A stretch of DNA of 44,757 nucleotides from positions 1-44,757 of the forward strand of contig JALVSR010000035.1 of NCBI GenBank assembly GCA_027024225.1, in the 5' to 3' direction. This DNA comes from Hyphomicrobiales bacterium. Its GTDB lineage: Bacteria > Pseudomonadota > Alphaproteobacteria > Rhizobiales > Aestuariivirgaceae. Position 1 is the first letter of the stretch; every line of letters begins with the position of its first letter. The notes under the pieces were generated by a model. The model was not told where the DNA came from, made no database searches, and saw only the letters and a list, made by a program, of their open reading frames with translations. The position numbers were made by a program, and so were the translations under genes. Below are positions 17,393 to 26,085 of the stretch, piece by piece.

Positions 17393-17730
17393 GCGGACGC
17401 GTGCTTTTTCACTTGTTGGCGTACGATATTGCGAATCCGACAAGGCTCAAGGCCGTGGCGCGAATAGCGGAATCCTACGGAGTTCGCATTCAGTATTCGC
17501 TTTTCCTCATGCGCCTGTCACCACCGCGGCGAGATCAGCTTCTGGCGAAACTGGAGAGGATAATCCATCCACGTGAAGACGACGTGCGGCTTTATCCCTT
17601 GCCCGCCCGGCCAGAATGGGAGACCATGGGAAAGGCCATCTGGCCGGAGGGCGTCTGGCTGGCAGGAGAGTGGCCGGAAAATGCGGAGGAGGAGGAAGCG
17701 GACACACAAACAGAGGAAAATGGCCCTTGA
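17389..17730 (+). CDS. cas2: Cas2 (second, divergent copy)
   Basis: A 113-aa Cas2: first strand VLFHLLAYDIANPTRLK with the conserved Asp at residue 13, followed by IQYSLFLMRLS and a strand DDVRLYPLP. It carries a C-terminal extension that ends in a very acidic tail (residues about 96-113, EEEEADTQTEE). It is much closer to ordinary Cas2 than to the first copy only in general fold; the two share little sequence beyond the family pattern. Its start overlaps the stop of the second Cas1-like gene (ATGA), which pairs cas1b with cas2b. It is the last gene before the leader, 150 nt from the first repeat. Confidence 0.88.
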   Translation: MSGRVLFHLLAYDIANPTRLKAVARIAESYGVRIQYSLFLMRLSPPRRDQLLAKLERIIHPREDDVRLYPLPARPEWETMGKAIWPEGVWLAGEWPENAEEEEADTQTEENGP

Positions 17731-17880
17731 GAACTTGCCTTCACAGATAAACAGGGGAAGAACATGATCGCCACGCACGATAGCTGCTCCATTTTACCCT
17801 GCGGCAAATATGCTACCGCGCCACTTTTCGATAACCCCTCCTCCAAGAGACTGAAAGGCATGGAAAAAGGAGTATGAAGC
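17731..17880 (+). promoter_or_regulatory. CRISPR leader
   Basis: A 150-nt non-coding stretch between cas2b and the first repeat. It is placed as leader because the degenerate, truncated repeat lies at the far end of the array and because the register history (repeat 12 carrying both edges) runs from right to left. TATGCT at about 17808-17813 could be a -10 box, without a good -35. The last leader bases before repeat 1 are TATGAAGC. In the older integration register the leader would have ended two bases later, after GT. Confidence 0.75.
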
Positions 17881-18675
17881 GTGCTGCAGCCGAGCCCTGA
17901 AGAAAAAGGGATTAAGGATGTGGTGGTGGGCACTCTGCCCGTTCACCGTGCTGCAGCCGAGCCCTGAAGAAAAAGGGATTAAGTCAAGCCATTTCTTGAT
18001 TTCAGTTCGATGCAGGTGCTGCAGCCGAGCCCTGAAGAAAAAGGGATTAAGTTGGCACCACAATCGATGCAGGTGACGGTGAATGTGCTGCAGCCGAGCC
18101 CTGAAGAAAAAGGGATTAAGCCTTGCGCGCCAACTCGGCGGCGCGCTCGGCAGAGTGCTGCAGCCGAGCCCTGAAGAAAAAGGGATTAAGGCTATCCAAA
18201 TCCAACCTTTCGATGGCCGCAGGTGCTGCAGCCGAGCCCTGAAGAAAAAGGGATTAAGTCATCACCGCGGCGCTCAAAGCGAGGGATGGGGTGCTGCAGC
18301 CGAGCCCTGAAGAAAAAGGGATTAAGGTTGCGCGTCTTGTCGCTCTGGCCAAGGATTTGGTGCTGCAGCCGAGCCCTGAAGAAAAAGGGATTAAGCCCAC
18401 GCACGTTCCAGCCGTTTGGCCGCCTTTCGGTGCTGCAGCCGAGCCCTGAAGAAAAAGGGATTAAGCCGTAACCCTTATTCATATCGCCCTCCGTTTTAGG
18501 TGCTGCAGCCGAGCCCTGAAGAAAAAGGGATTAAGCCACGTGCTCGGGAATAAGGTGCTTATCTCGAAGGTGCTGCAGCCGAGCCCTGAAGAAAAAGGGA
18601 TTAAGCTTTGCTAAGTGTGTTGTAGTCGGAGCAGAGCAGGTGCTGCAGCCGAGCCCTGAAGAAAAAGGGATTAAG
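17881..18675 (+). repeat. array section A: leader-proximal repeats 1-12 beginning GTGCTGCAG
   Basis: Repeat starts at 17881, 17948, 18016, 18085, 18155, 18223, 18291, 18360, 18430, 18500, 18570 and 18640 all carry GT before GCTGCAG. After ATTAAG the next two bases vary (GA, TC, TT, CC, GC, TC, GT, CC, CC, CC, CT for repeats 1-11). The duplicated unit is therefore 36 nt, from GT to AAG. Spacers S1-S11 are 31-34 nt in this register. Confidence 0.93.
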
Positions 18676-18677
18676 AC
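18640..18677 (+). repeat. repeat 12: 38-nt hybrid carrying both register edges
   Basis: This copy has the 5' GT of section A and the 3' AC of section B, so it is 2 nt longer than either unit. It marks the point in the array where the integration register changed. With the leader on the left, it was the leader-adjacent repeat when the change happened: its GT was then the end of the leader, and its AC was left attached to the older spacer. Confidence 0.9.
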
Positions 18678-18711
18678 ATGATAGCGTTTAAGATGCTTTC
18701 CAGTGCATTGC

Positions 18712-21700
18712 GCTGCAGCCGAGCCCTGAAGAAAAAGGGATTAAGACCGCCTTGGCGGGGGCGTTGAACCGGTTCAACGCGCTGCAGCCGAGCCCTGAAG
18801 AAAAAGGGATTAAGACCCTACCCCGACAACCACGTGGCGCGGCATTCCGCTGCAGCCGAGCCCTGAAGAAAAAGGGATTAAGACCATGGCTTTTGACATA
18901 TTTCACCATATCTTGGAGCTGCAGCCGAGCCCTGAAGAAAAAGGGATTAAGACGAATGTTGGGGATTGAAATCCCCAGATAGCGGCTGCAGCCGAGCCCT
19001 GAAGAAAAAGGGATTAAGACACCATCGCCGGGGCTGTGGGTTGCATACTCGAGCTGCAGCCGAGCCCTGAAGAAAAAGGGATTAAGACTGTTATTCAAGG
19101 GGCTTGATCTCCTCCGGAGCGCTGCAGCCGAGCCCTGAAGAAAAAGGGATTAAGACGTCTGGGTGTGCGAAACGCGGCAACGGAATAGGCTGCAGCCGAG
19201 CCCTGAAGAAAAAGGGATTAAGACGCATCTTCATGCGTGCAGTCCAGTTCGCGCTGAGCTGCAGCCGAGCCCTGAAGAAAAAGGGATTAAGACCAGCTTT
19301 GCGCCGAACTGCTCCATCTCATCGGCGCTGCAGCCGAGCCCTGAAGAAAAAGGGATTAAGACAAGATTTTGCTCTGACTGCCCCGCACGTCTTGCTGCAG
19401 CCGAGCCCTGAAGAAAAAGGGATTAAGACATTCTCGGAGCGCGTCCTGAATGGCGTCAAATGCTGCAGCCGAGCCCTGAAGAAAAAGGGATTAAGACACC
19501 AGGGCTGTATGTGGCATACTCGAAGCCATATGCTGCAGCCGAGCCCTGAAGAAAAAGGGATTAAGACGCTGAAGCTCGATGTAGAGGCGCTCGCCAGGGG
19601 CTGCAGCCGAGCCCTGAAGAAAAAGGGATTAAGACCACACCCGACCGGGAGCCTTCTTGCGGTCGTCCGCTGCAGCCGAGCCCTGAAGAAAAAGGGATTA
19701 AGACATGGCCGCTTTGCGGCCCAGGACGGTGTAGACGGCTGCAGCCGAGCCCTGAAGAAAAAGGGATTAAGACCCCGGAGATCAGCCTGAATGGCGTCGA
19801 AGTCGCGCTGCAGCCGAGCCCTGAAGAAAAAGGGATTAAGACAGCGCCCGAAATAACTCTCATATCCGGGCACGAGCTGCAGCCGAGCCCTGAAGAAAAA
19901 GGGATTAAGACCACGCCGGTCAGACACGATTGCCGCCACGATGGTGCTGCAGCCGAGCCCTGAAGAAAAAGGGATTAAGACGATTCCACAGTATAAATAA
20001 TGCGGCCATCTTCGGCTGCAGCCGAGCCCTGAAGAAAAAGGGATTAAGACGGCAAGTAGAACGCGATGGGGGTGTAATAACTGCTGCAGCCGAGCCCTGA
20101 AGAAAAAGGGATTAAGACCAGTCACCGACAACGACTTTTTCGCGGGTGGTGGCTGCAGCCGAGCCCTGAAGAAAAAGGGATTAAGACTCCATGAGAACCG
20201 TTGCGGCCTCATAGACAGGGCTGCAGCCGAGCCCTGAAGAAAAAGGGATTAAGACTCCATGAGAACCGTTGCGGCCTCATAGACAGGGCTGCAGCCGAGC
20301 CCTGAAGAAAAAGGGATTAAGACGTAATCGCTGCTGAAATTGTAGAATGCGGGGCTGCTGCAGCCGAGCCCTGAAGAAAAAGGGATTAAGACCCATGCTG
20401 ACCACCAGATTGTCACCGGCAAACTGCTGCAGCCGAGCCCTGAAGAAAAAGGGATTAAGACATGGAACCGGCAATGCGGTTCCGTTCCTCCGGGGCTGCA
20501 GCCGAGCCCTGAAGAAAAAGGGATTAAGACCCTCGCCGGCTTGGCGCTTTCGCGCCAAATCAACGCTGCAGCCGAGCCCTGAAGAAAAAGGGATTAAGAC
20601 CTCCTCCTGCTGGCTTTACGCGGCCATGCACCAGCTGCAGCCGAGCCCTGAAGAAAAAGGGATTAAGACAACGTCTTGGCGTAAATCTTACGCTCCAGCC
20701 TGGCTGCAGCCGAGCCCTGAAGAAAAAGGGATTAAGACTGTGCACACAAACCAATCTTGCCAGCTCGCCAGGCTGCAGCCGAGCCCTGAAGAAAAAGGGA
20801 TTAAGACGCAAGTCAATGTCCTCTGATACCAGCACCAGGGCTGCAGCCGAGCCCTGAAGAAAAAGGGATTAAGACTAGCCTTCCTTAAGTTCTTCTTCCA
20901 TTCTTTTCGCTGCAGCCGAGCCCTGAAGAAAAAGGGATTAAGACATTTCCAATAGCAAGGCTTGCACCTGTGCTTGCGCTGCAGCCGAGCCCTGAAGAAA
21001 AAGGGATTAAGACCGGGCGTGCGCCCCGAACTTCCCGGGACGCGGGGCTGCAGCCGAGCCCTGAAGAAAAAGGGATTAAGACTATCTCTGGCCAGGATTT
21101 TCCAGCGTTGCAGGCTGCAGCCGAGCCCTGAAGAAAAAGGGATTAAGACATCACGCACAGAGCGGTAACCCAGGTCGCGCCGGCTGCAGCCGAGCCCTGA
21201 AGAAAAAGGGATTAAGACCAGTGCCTGAAGTAGTTGTTTTGCTTGTCGACGCTGCAGCCGAGCCCTGAAGAAAAAGGGATTAAGACTATCTGAATAAGGT
21301 TTTCTTGGCGCAACCTGATTCGCTGCAGCCGAGCCCTGAAGAAAAAGGGATTAAGACCTTTAGGGCCGGGGCGGGTAGCCCGTCGGGGCAGCTGCAGCCG
21401 AGCCCTGAAGAAAAAGGGATTAAGACTCAACGCCTGTCCGCGCATGGCGCGCGGATGGCGCTGCAGCCGAGCCCTGAAGAAAAAGGGATTAAGACGTGCG
21501 GCCAGCCCCCACTACGCGGGCGCTGCAAGCTGCAGCCGAGCCCTGAAGAAAAAGGGATTAAGACGTCTAGGTCGGCCACGGGTTTCAGGAATAATTGCTG
21601 CAGCCGAGCCCTGAAGAAAAAGGGATTAAGACCGCTGCATGATACTATTGAGGAATCCTTCTATGCTGCAGCCGAGCCCTGAAGAAAAAGGGATTAAGAC

Positions 21701-24349
21701 CCCGCCGCACGCGCATCCGCCAATGGCGGAAACGCTGCAGCCGAGCCCTGAAGAAAAAGGGATTAAGACAGCGATGCTTGGCGGGGTGGCGCGCGGCACT
21801 AGGCTGCAGCCGAGCCCTGAAGAAAAAGGGATTAAGACGCGGCACGCGACACGTTTGCCTGTGTGGTGCCGCTGCAGCCGAGCCCTGAAGAAAAAGGGAT
21901 TAAGACGCGGAAAGCGGACTGATATTTCTGCTTCGATGCTGCAGCCGAGCCCTGAAGAAAAAGGGATTAAGACTTGTGCTGCCATTTTCTGGCCTTCATC
22001 CCACGCTGCAGCCGAGCCCTGAAGAAAAAGGGATTAAGACCTTGTGCCGCGCCTTGCCTGCCCTACCCCGGCAGCTGCAGCCGAGCCCTGAAGAAAAAGG
22101 GATTAAGACGCCTTCGTCAGCTTTCTTTACGGTATCAATAGGCTGCAGCCGAGCCCTGAAGAAAAAGGGATTAAGACTTGCTTCTCCTTTTATTTTGTAT
22201 TTTTTCATGCTGCAGCCGAGCCCTGAAGAAAAAGGGATTAAGACGCAGCCAAAAAACGAATGGCACTAAGAATATCAGCTGCAGCCGAGCCCTGAAGAAA
22301 AAGGGATTAAGACCGTATAGGAAATACAGAGTATACTATTAAAGATATGCTGCAGCCGAGCCCTGAAGAAAAAGGGATTAAGACGGAAGCGCGCAGCGGC
22401 CTTGTCGGCTGGCCAGCGCTGCAGCCGAGCCCTGAAGAAAAAGGGATTAAGACCGTGCCGGCTAACCGGGCCGGCTATGTGCCCCGGCTGCAGCCGAGCC
22501 CTGAAGAAAAAGGGATTAAGACGGCAATGCCCCGGGGCTTCGATGCAGCGCCTCGCTGCAGCCGAGCCCTGAAGAAAAAGGGATTAAGACATGGCTTTCA
22601 TCTCCTAGTGCCGCGCCTATCTTGCTGCAGCCGAGCCCTGAAGAAAAAGGGATTAAGACATGGCCATCACGTAACTGAACAAACGTTCGAGGCTGCAGCC
22701 GAGCCCTGAAGAAAAAGGGATTAAGACTCTGGAGCGCTCGGCTACAGTGTCACCGAGCAGGCTGCAGCCGAGCCCTGAAGAAAAAGGGATTAAGACCATA
22801 TACCGCGGGCGCTTCACCAGCACCTGAGGCTGCAGCCGAGCCCTGAAGAAAAAGGGATTAAGACCAACGTCCTGGCTCAAGTGTTGCCGCTGATACGTGC
22901 TGCAGCCGAGCCCTGAAGAAAAAGGGATTAAGACACGCATTCTTGGCAGCGTATTCCGCTTTATGCGCGCTGCAGCCGAGCCCTGAAGAAAAAGGGATTA
23001 AGACTATCAGTAGGCCACCCATAGACGCGCGCCAAGCTGCAGCCGAGCCCTGAAGAAAAAGGGATTAAGACGTGGCTACCGAAACAAAGTCCGCAAGCTG
23101 CTGCGCTGCAGCCGAGCCCTGAAGAAAAAGGGATTAAGACCGAATGGCGCGCACCTCCCAGCCGGTAGCGCGGCTGCAGCCGAGCCCTGAAGAAAAAGGG
23201 ATTAAGACCCATCTCGATGTCGTAGCCCGCCTCAGCAAGCGCTGCAGCCGAGCCCTGAAGAAAAAGGGATTAAGACCGCTCCCGATGATGGCTCCGACAT
23301 CTGGCGCGGCTGCAGCCGAGCCCTGAAGAAAAAGGGATTAAGACCGGCTGCGTTGCTTAGTCTTCCAGAGCCTCGAGCTGCAGCCGAGCCCTGAAGAAAA
23401 AGGGATTAAGACTCTTTTGGCCAGCCATAGGCCTTCGCCAGTGGCTGCAGCCGAGCCCTGAAGAAAAAGGGATTAAGACGTGGCTACCGAAACAAAGTCC
23501 GCAAGCTGCTGCGCTGCAGCCGAGCCCTGAAGAAAAAGGGATTAAGACCATCGGCGAAGACAGCGGTGTCTTCGCCGATGGCTGCAGCCGAGCCCTGAAG
23601 AAAAAGGGATTAAGACTGAACCGCCTTGCCTCTTCGCTGCCTGCATAGCTGCAGCCGAGCCCTGAAGAAAAAGGGATTAAGACTCAACAAGATAAACAAT
23701 GTCGTAGGGGCTGGCCGCTGCAGCCGAGCCCTGAAGAAAAAGGGATTAAGACTCAACAAGATAAACAATGTCGTAGGGGCTGGCCGCTGCAGCCGAGCCC
23801 TGAAGAAAAAGGGATTAAGACCTGCACGCTCATACGTACCTTCTTGGCCAGTTTGCTGCAGCCGAGCCCTGAAGAAAAAGGGATTAAGACAATGTGCATC
23901 ATACGGTTAGCCGCCGGCAGCGGCTGCAGCCGAGCCCTGAAGAAAAAGGGATTAAGACCAACGGGCATGGGTGCCCTTGCCGCTTGGGCGCGCTGCAGCC
24001 GAGCCCTGAAGAAAAAGGGATTAAGACGTAGCTCTCGGCGCACGCGCATCCGCCAGTGGCGGCTGCAGCCGAGCCCTGAAGAAAAAGGGATTAAGACACG
24101 TTCACGGGCCATGTGTGAGTCATGATTCATCGCTGCAGCCGAGCCCTGAAGAAAAAGGGATTAAGACGGTACCATCAACAAGCACCTGCGCCGCATAATA
24201 AGCTGCAGCCGAGCCCTGAAGAAAAAGGGATTAAGACTTAGCAAGGACTAGGTGTCCCTTTCGAACTGCTGCAGCCGAGCCCTGAAGAAAAAGGGATTAA
24301 GACTATTGTGCTTGTAACAGAGCACATTCAGATGGCTGCAGCCGAGCCC
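18712..24349 (+). repeat. array section B: older repeats 13-95 ending AAGAC
   Basis: From 18712 on, every complete repeat ends in ATTAAGAC and the two bases before GCTGCAG vary (for example GC, CC, GA, CG). The duplicated unit is again 36 nt but lies 2 nt to the right of that in section A. Repeats 13-94 are complete; repeat 95 is truncated. Confidence 0.93.
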
Positions 24350-24691
24350 AAGGGGACAGATATTGGACCAGTCCTGTTCATTCTTATCATGAAAGGAATG
24401 TGATTTCCCAAATTATTTAGGTAAAAAGGCAGAAGGACGGTGCCATGGGTAGGTTTTGGGGGTGGCCGATATCTTGGAATGGCAGCGAAACGCACGGCTG
24501 GTGAATATTTCTTCATCGATGTGCGCCGATGGAAGCGCGAGGGACTACTCGAGCTCCATCAAACCTTTGGGTGGTAGTAGCGCACTCAAGATGGAAAAAT
24601 TAGTGCTTCCATAGAGGTGTACACACTACCAGACTAGGTGATCCTTTCCTATCGATACCGCAGGCCTGAGATCCCAAACGAAAATTAAATT

Positions 24692-25599
24692 GAGTGATTT
24701 CAGTCTGTTGTGATTCCCTTTGGATGAATGATTCGGAGGGGATCACAATGGCATGGACTGAAATCACCCGAAAGCAGTATGACAGACGCGGCCTGCGTTA
24801 TGCAAGTGATTGCACGGATGAAGAATGGGCTCTGATCGCGCTTTTTTGCAGCGCCCCTCCAAGGTCGGCTGTCCCCGAAAGTGGGACATGCGCGAGATCT
24901 GGAACGCCATTCAGTATATTGCCGCAACGGGTTGTCAATGGGCGATGCTGCCGAAGATTTTCCGCCCTTCACCACGGTGCAATATCACTTCTACCGGCTG
25001 CGCGACGGCGGCGTGCTTGATCTCATCAATGAGGCGCTGGTGGCCGCCAGCCGCCTGGCGTCTGGCAGAGACGCCTCGCCCACGGCCGGCGTCATCGACA
25101 GTCAGAGCGTGCAAACCACTGAAAGCGGAGGAATTTCCGGCTATGACGCCGGCAAGAAGGTGAAGGGGCGCAAGCGTCATATCACGACCGATACGCAGGG
25201 CAATGTGCTGTGTGCGGTGGTGCATTCAGCTGGTGTTCAGGATCGCGACGGCGCCGTTGACCTGATTGCCATGGTGCGGGATGTGTTCCCCACGCTCAAA
25301 CTGCTGTTCGCCGATGGCGGTTACGCCGGAAACAAGCTGCAAACGGCGCTTGAAGCCATGAACGGCCCAAGGATCGAAATCGTCCGGCGGAACGAAAGGG
25401 CGAAGGGCTTTGTCGTCATGCCAGGCGATGGGTGGTGGAGCACACTTTCGCCTGGCTGGGCCGTTGCCGAAGACTGGCGAAAGACTGGGAAAAGCGCATC
25501 GCCTCATCCGAGGCATGGCTCCTCGTCGCCGCCATCCACAGGCAAGCGCGATATCTGGCAAAAGCAATAGAATCAAGGAGTTAATTTTGAGTCAGACTC
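24692..25599 (+). mobile_element. IS5-type (IS427/IS1031 group) insertion sequence, about 908 bp, degenerate
   Basis: The transposase remnant inside is of the IS5 group. Proposed ends are GAGTGATTTC on the left and GAGTCAGACTC on the right; the inner part of both ends shares a GATTC/GAATC match, but the inverted repeat is imperfect and I could not find a clean target duplication. The boundaries are therefore approximate. The element interrupts the zinc-ribbon gene, whose two halves resume on each side. Confidence 0.7.
24748..25584 (+). pseudogene. IS5-family transposase with at least three frameshifts
   Basis: The reading starts at ATG 24748 (MAWTEITRKQYDRRGLRYA), changes frame near 24850 (KVGCPRKWDMREIWNAIQ), again near 24960 (PPFTTVQYHFYRLRDGGV, GVIDSQSVQTTESGG with the DDE Asp), and again near 25425 (RRWVVEHTFAWLGR with the C-terminal catalytic Glu region), ending at TAA 25582-25584. 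Each piece is close to the standard transposase, so decay is recent, but no functional enzyme can be made without multiple shifts. Confidence 0.85.
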
Positions 25600-25995
25600 T
25601 GAGGAAGAGTGGCGCGAAGAAAGCTACCCTGTTTGACTGGATGGAATACCATTTGGGTGGAAAGCGCCCCTGGTTCTTGTGCCCTGGGTGCGGACGTCGT
25701 GTAGCCAAACTCTACGTGGAAAGCCTGTTCCAATGCCGACATTGCCTTCAGTTGGCTTACCAATCGCAACGGGAAGGACATCTGGATCGGTTGCTGAGGC
25801 GCAAGGACAAGATCCGGAAGAGACTTGGCTGGGAGGATGGAACGGAATACCGAAAGCCAAAGGGGATGCACCGGAAAACCTACTGGTGGTTGGTTGGAGA
25901 ATATGAAGAGGCGGACTTAGCCATCGTGCGCGGACTTGCCAAGAAGTTCAAGCTCCTTTGACCCTCCCTGTTTGCATGCTCGTTAACGGGTGTAT

Positions 25996-26015
25996 CGGGG
26001 GACTAATTGGGGGAT
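25996..26015 (+). promoter_or_regulatory. candidate integrase arm-type sites, right end
   Basis: Two GGGGGA-type motifs (GGGGGACT, then GGGGGATT, about 12 bp apart) lie just inside the right att repeat. They resemble the pair at 723-742 at the left end in motif, spacing and orientation. Confidence 0.35.
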
Positions 26016-26072
26016 TGAAAGAACATTCCCTACAAAAAAATTCCATTTAATCAATGCCTTATGGCATATAAG

Positions 26073-26085
26073 TGGCGGAGAGGAA
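26073..26085. repeat. right attachment-site repeat (3' end of tRNA-Ser)
   Basis: Identical over 13 bp to 602-614. It covers the CCA end, discriminator base, acceptor 3' strand and the start of the T arm of the tRNA-Ser gene, where P4-type recombinases commonly act. The two copies define an island of about 25.5 kb. Confidence 0.75.

Larger units (their letters stand above)
17881..24349 (+). CRISPR. CRISPR array, 94 full repeats plus one truncated, 94 spacers
   Basis: Repeats start on average every 69 nt, and I counted 95 repeat starts from 17881 to 24335. The 34-nt core (GCTGCAGCC to ATTAAG) looks identical in every full copy. Spacers are 30-35 nt. The core begins with the palindrome GCTGCAGC and holds a CCCT/AGGG stem. 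In the older register the stem is followed by exactly 8 nt, ATTAAGAC, as expected of a Cas6-made 5' handle, which fixes transcription rightward. The last repeat (24335-24349) is cut after 15 nt. Spacer numbering below is S1 after repeat 1, and so on. Three spacers occur twice: S34/S35, S76/S82 and S85/S86. The array is served by cas6 and the cmr genes of the same island. Confidence 0.98.
24445..25961 (+). pseudogene. zinc-ribbon hypothetical protein (MGGFGSGR-type family), decayed and split by an IS element
   Basis: The two ends of one gene flank the IS. The left part begins at ATG 24445. A one-base insertion soon after shifts the frame to GFGGGRY, then IDVRRWKREGLL (about 24510-24545), HQTFGW, two adjacent stops (TAGTAG, where the family has Q-W), DGKISASIEV, another TAG, and VILSYRYRR up to about 24690. 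The right part (25600-25961) gives LFDWMEYHLGGKRPWFLCP, then the zinc ribbon C-x2-C and C-x2-C (FLCPGCG, FQCRHC), then YQSQRE and a basic tail with KPKGMH. This pattern is a common proteobacterial hypothetical family of unknown function, recalled from family resemblance. It is the only non-CRISPR cargo near the right end of the island. Confidence 0.75.

Noticed and set aside
19944-19981. Repeat 31 also preceded by GT and ending in AC, as a second register switch
   Set aside because: A spacer ending in GT by chance is expected about once in 16 repeats. Its neighbours on both sides follow register B, so no switch occurs there.
18083-24125. Many long open frames across the CRISPR array, on both strands
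   Set aside because: They repeat the same peptide about every 23 codons because the repeat lacks stops. They are products of the array, not genes.
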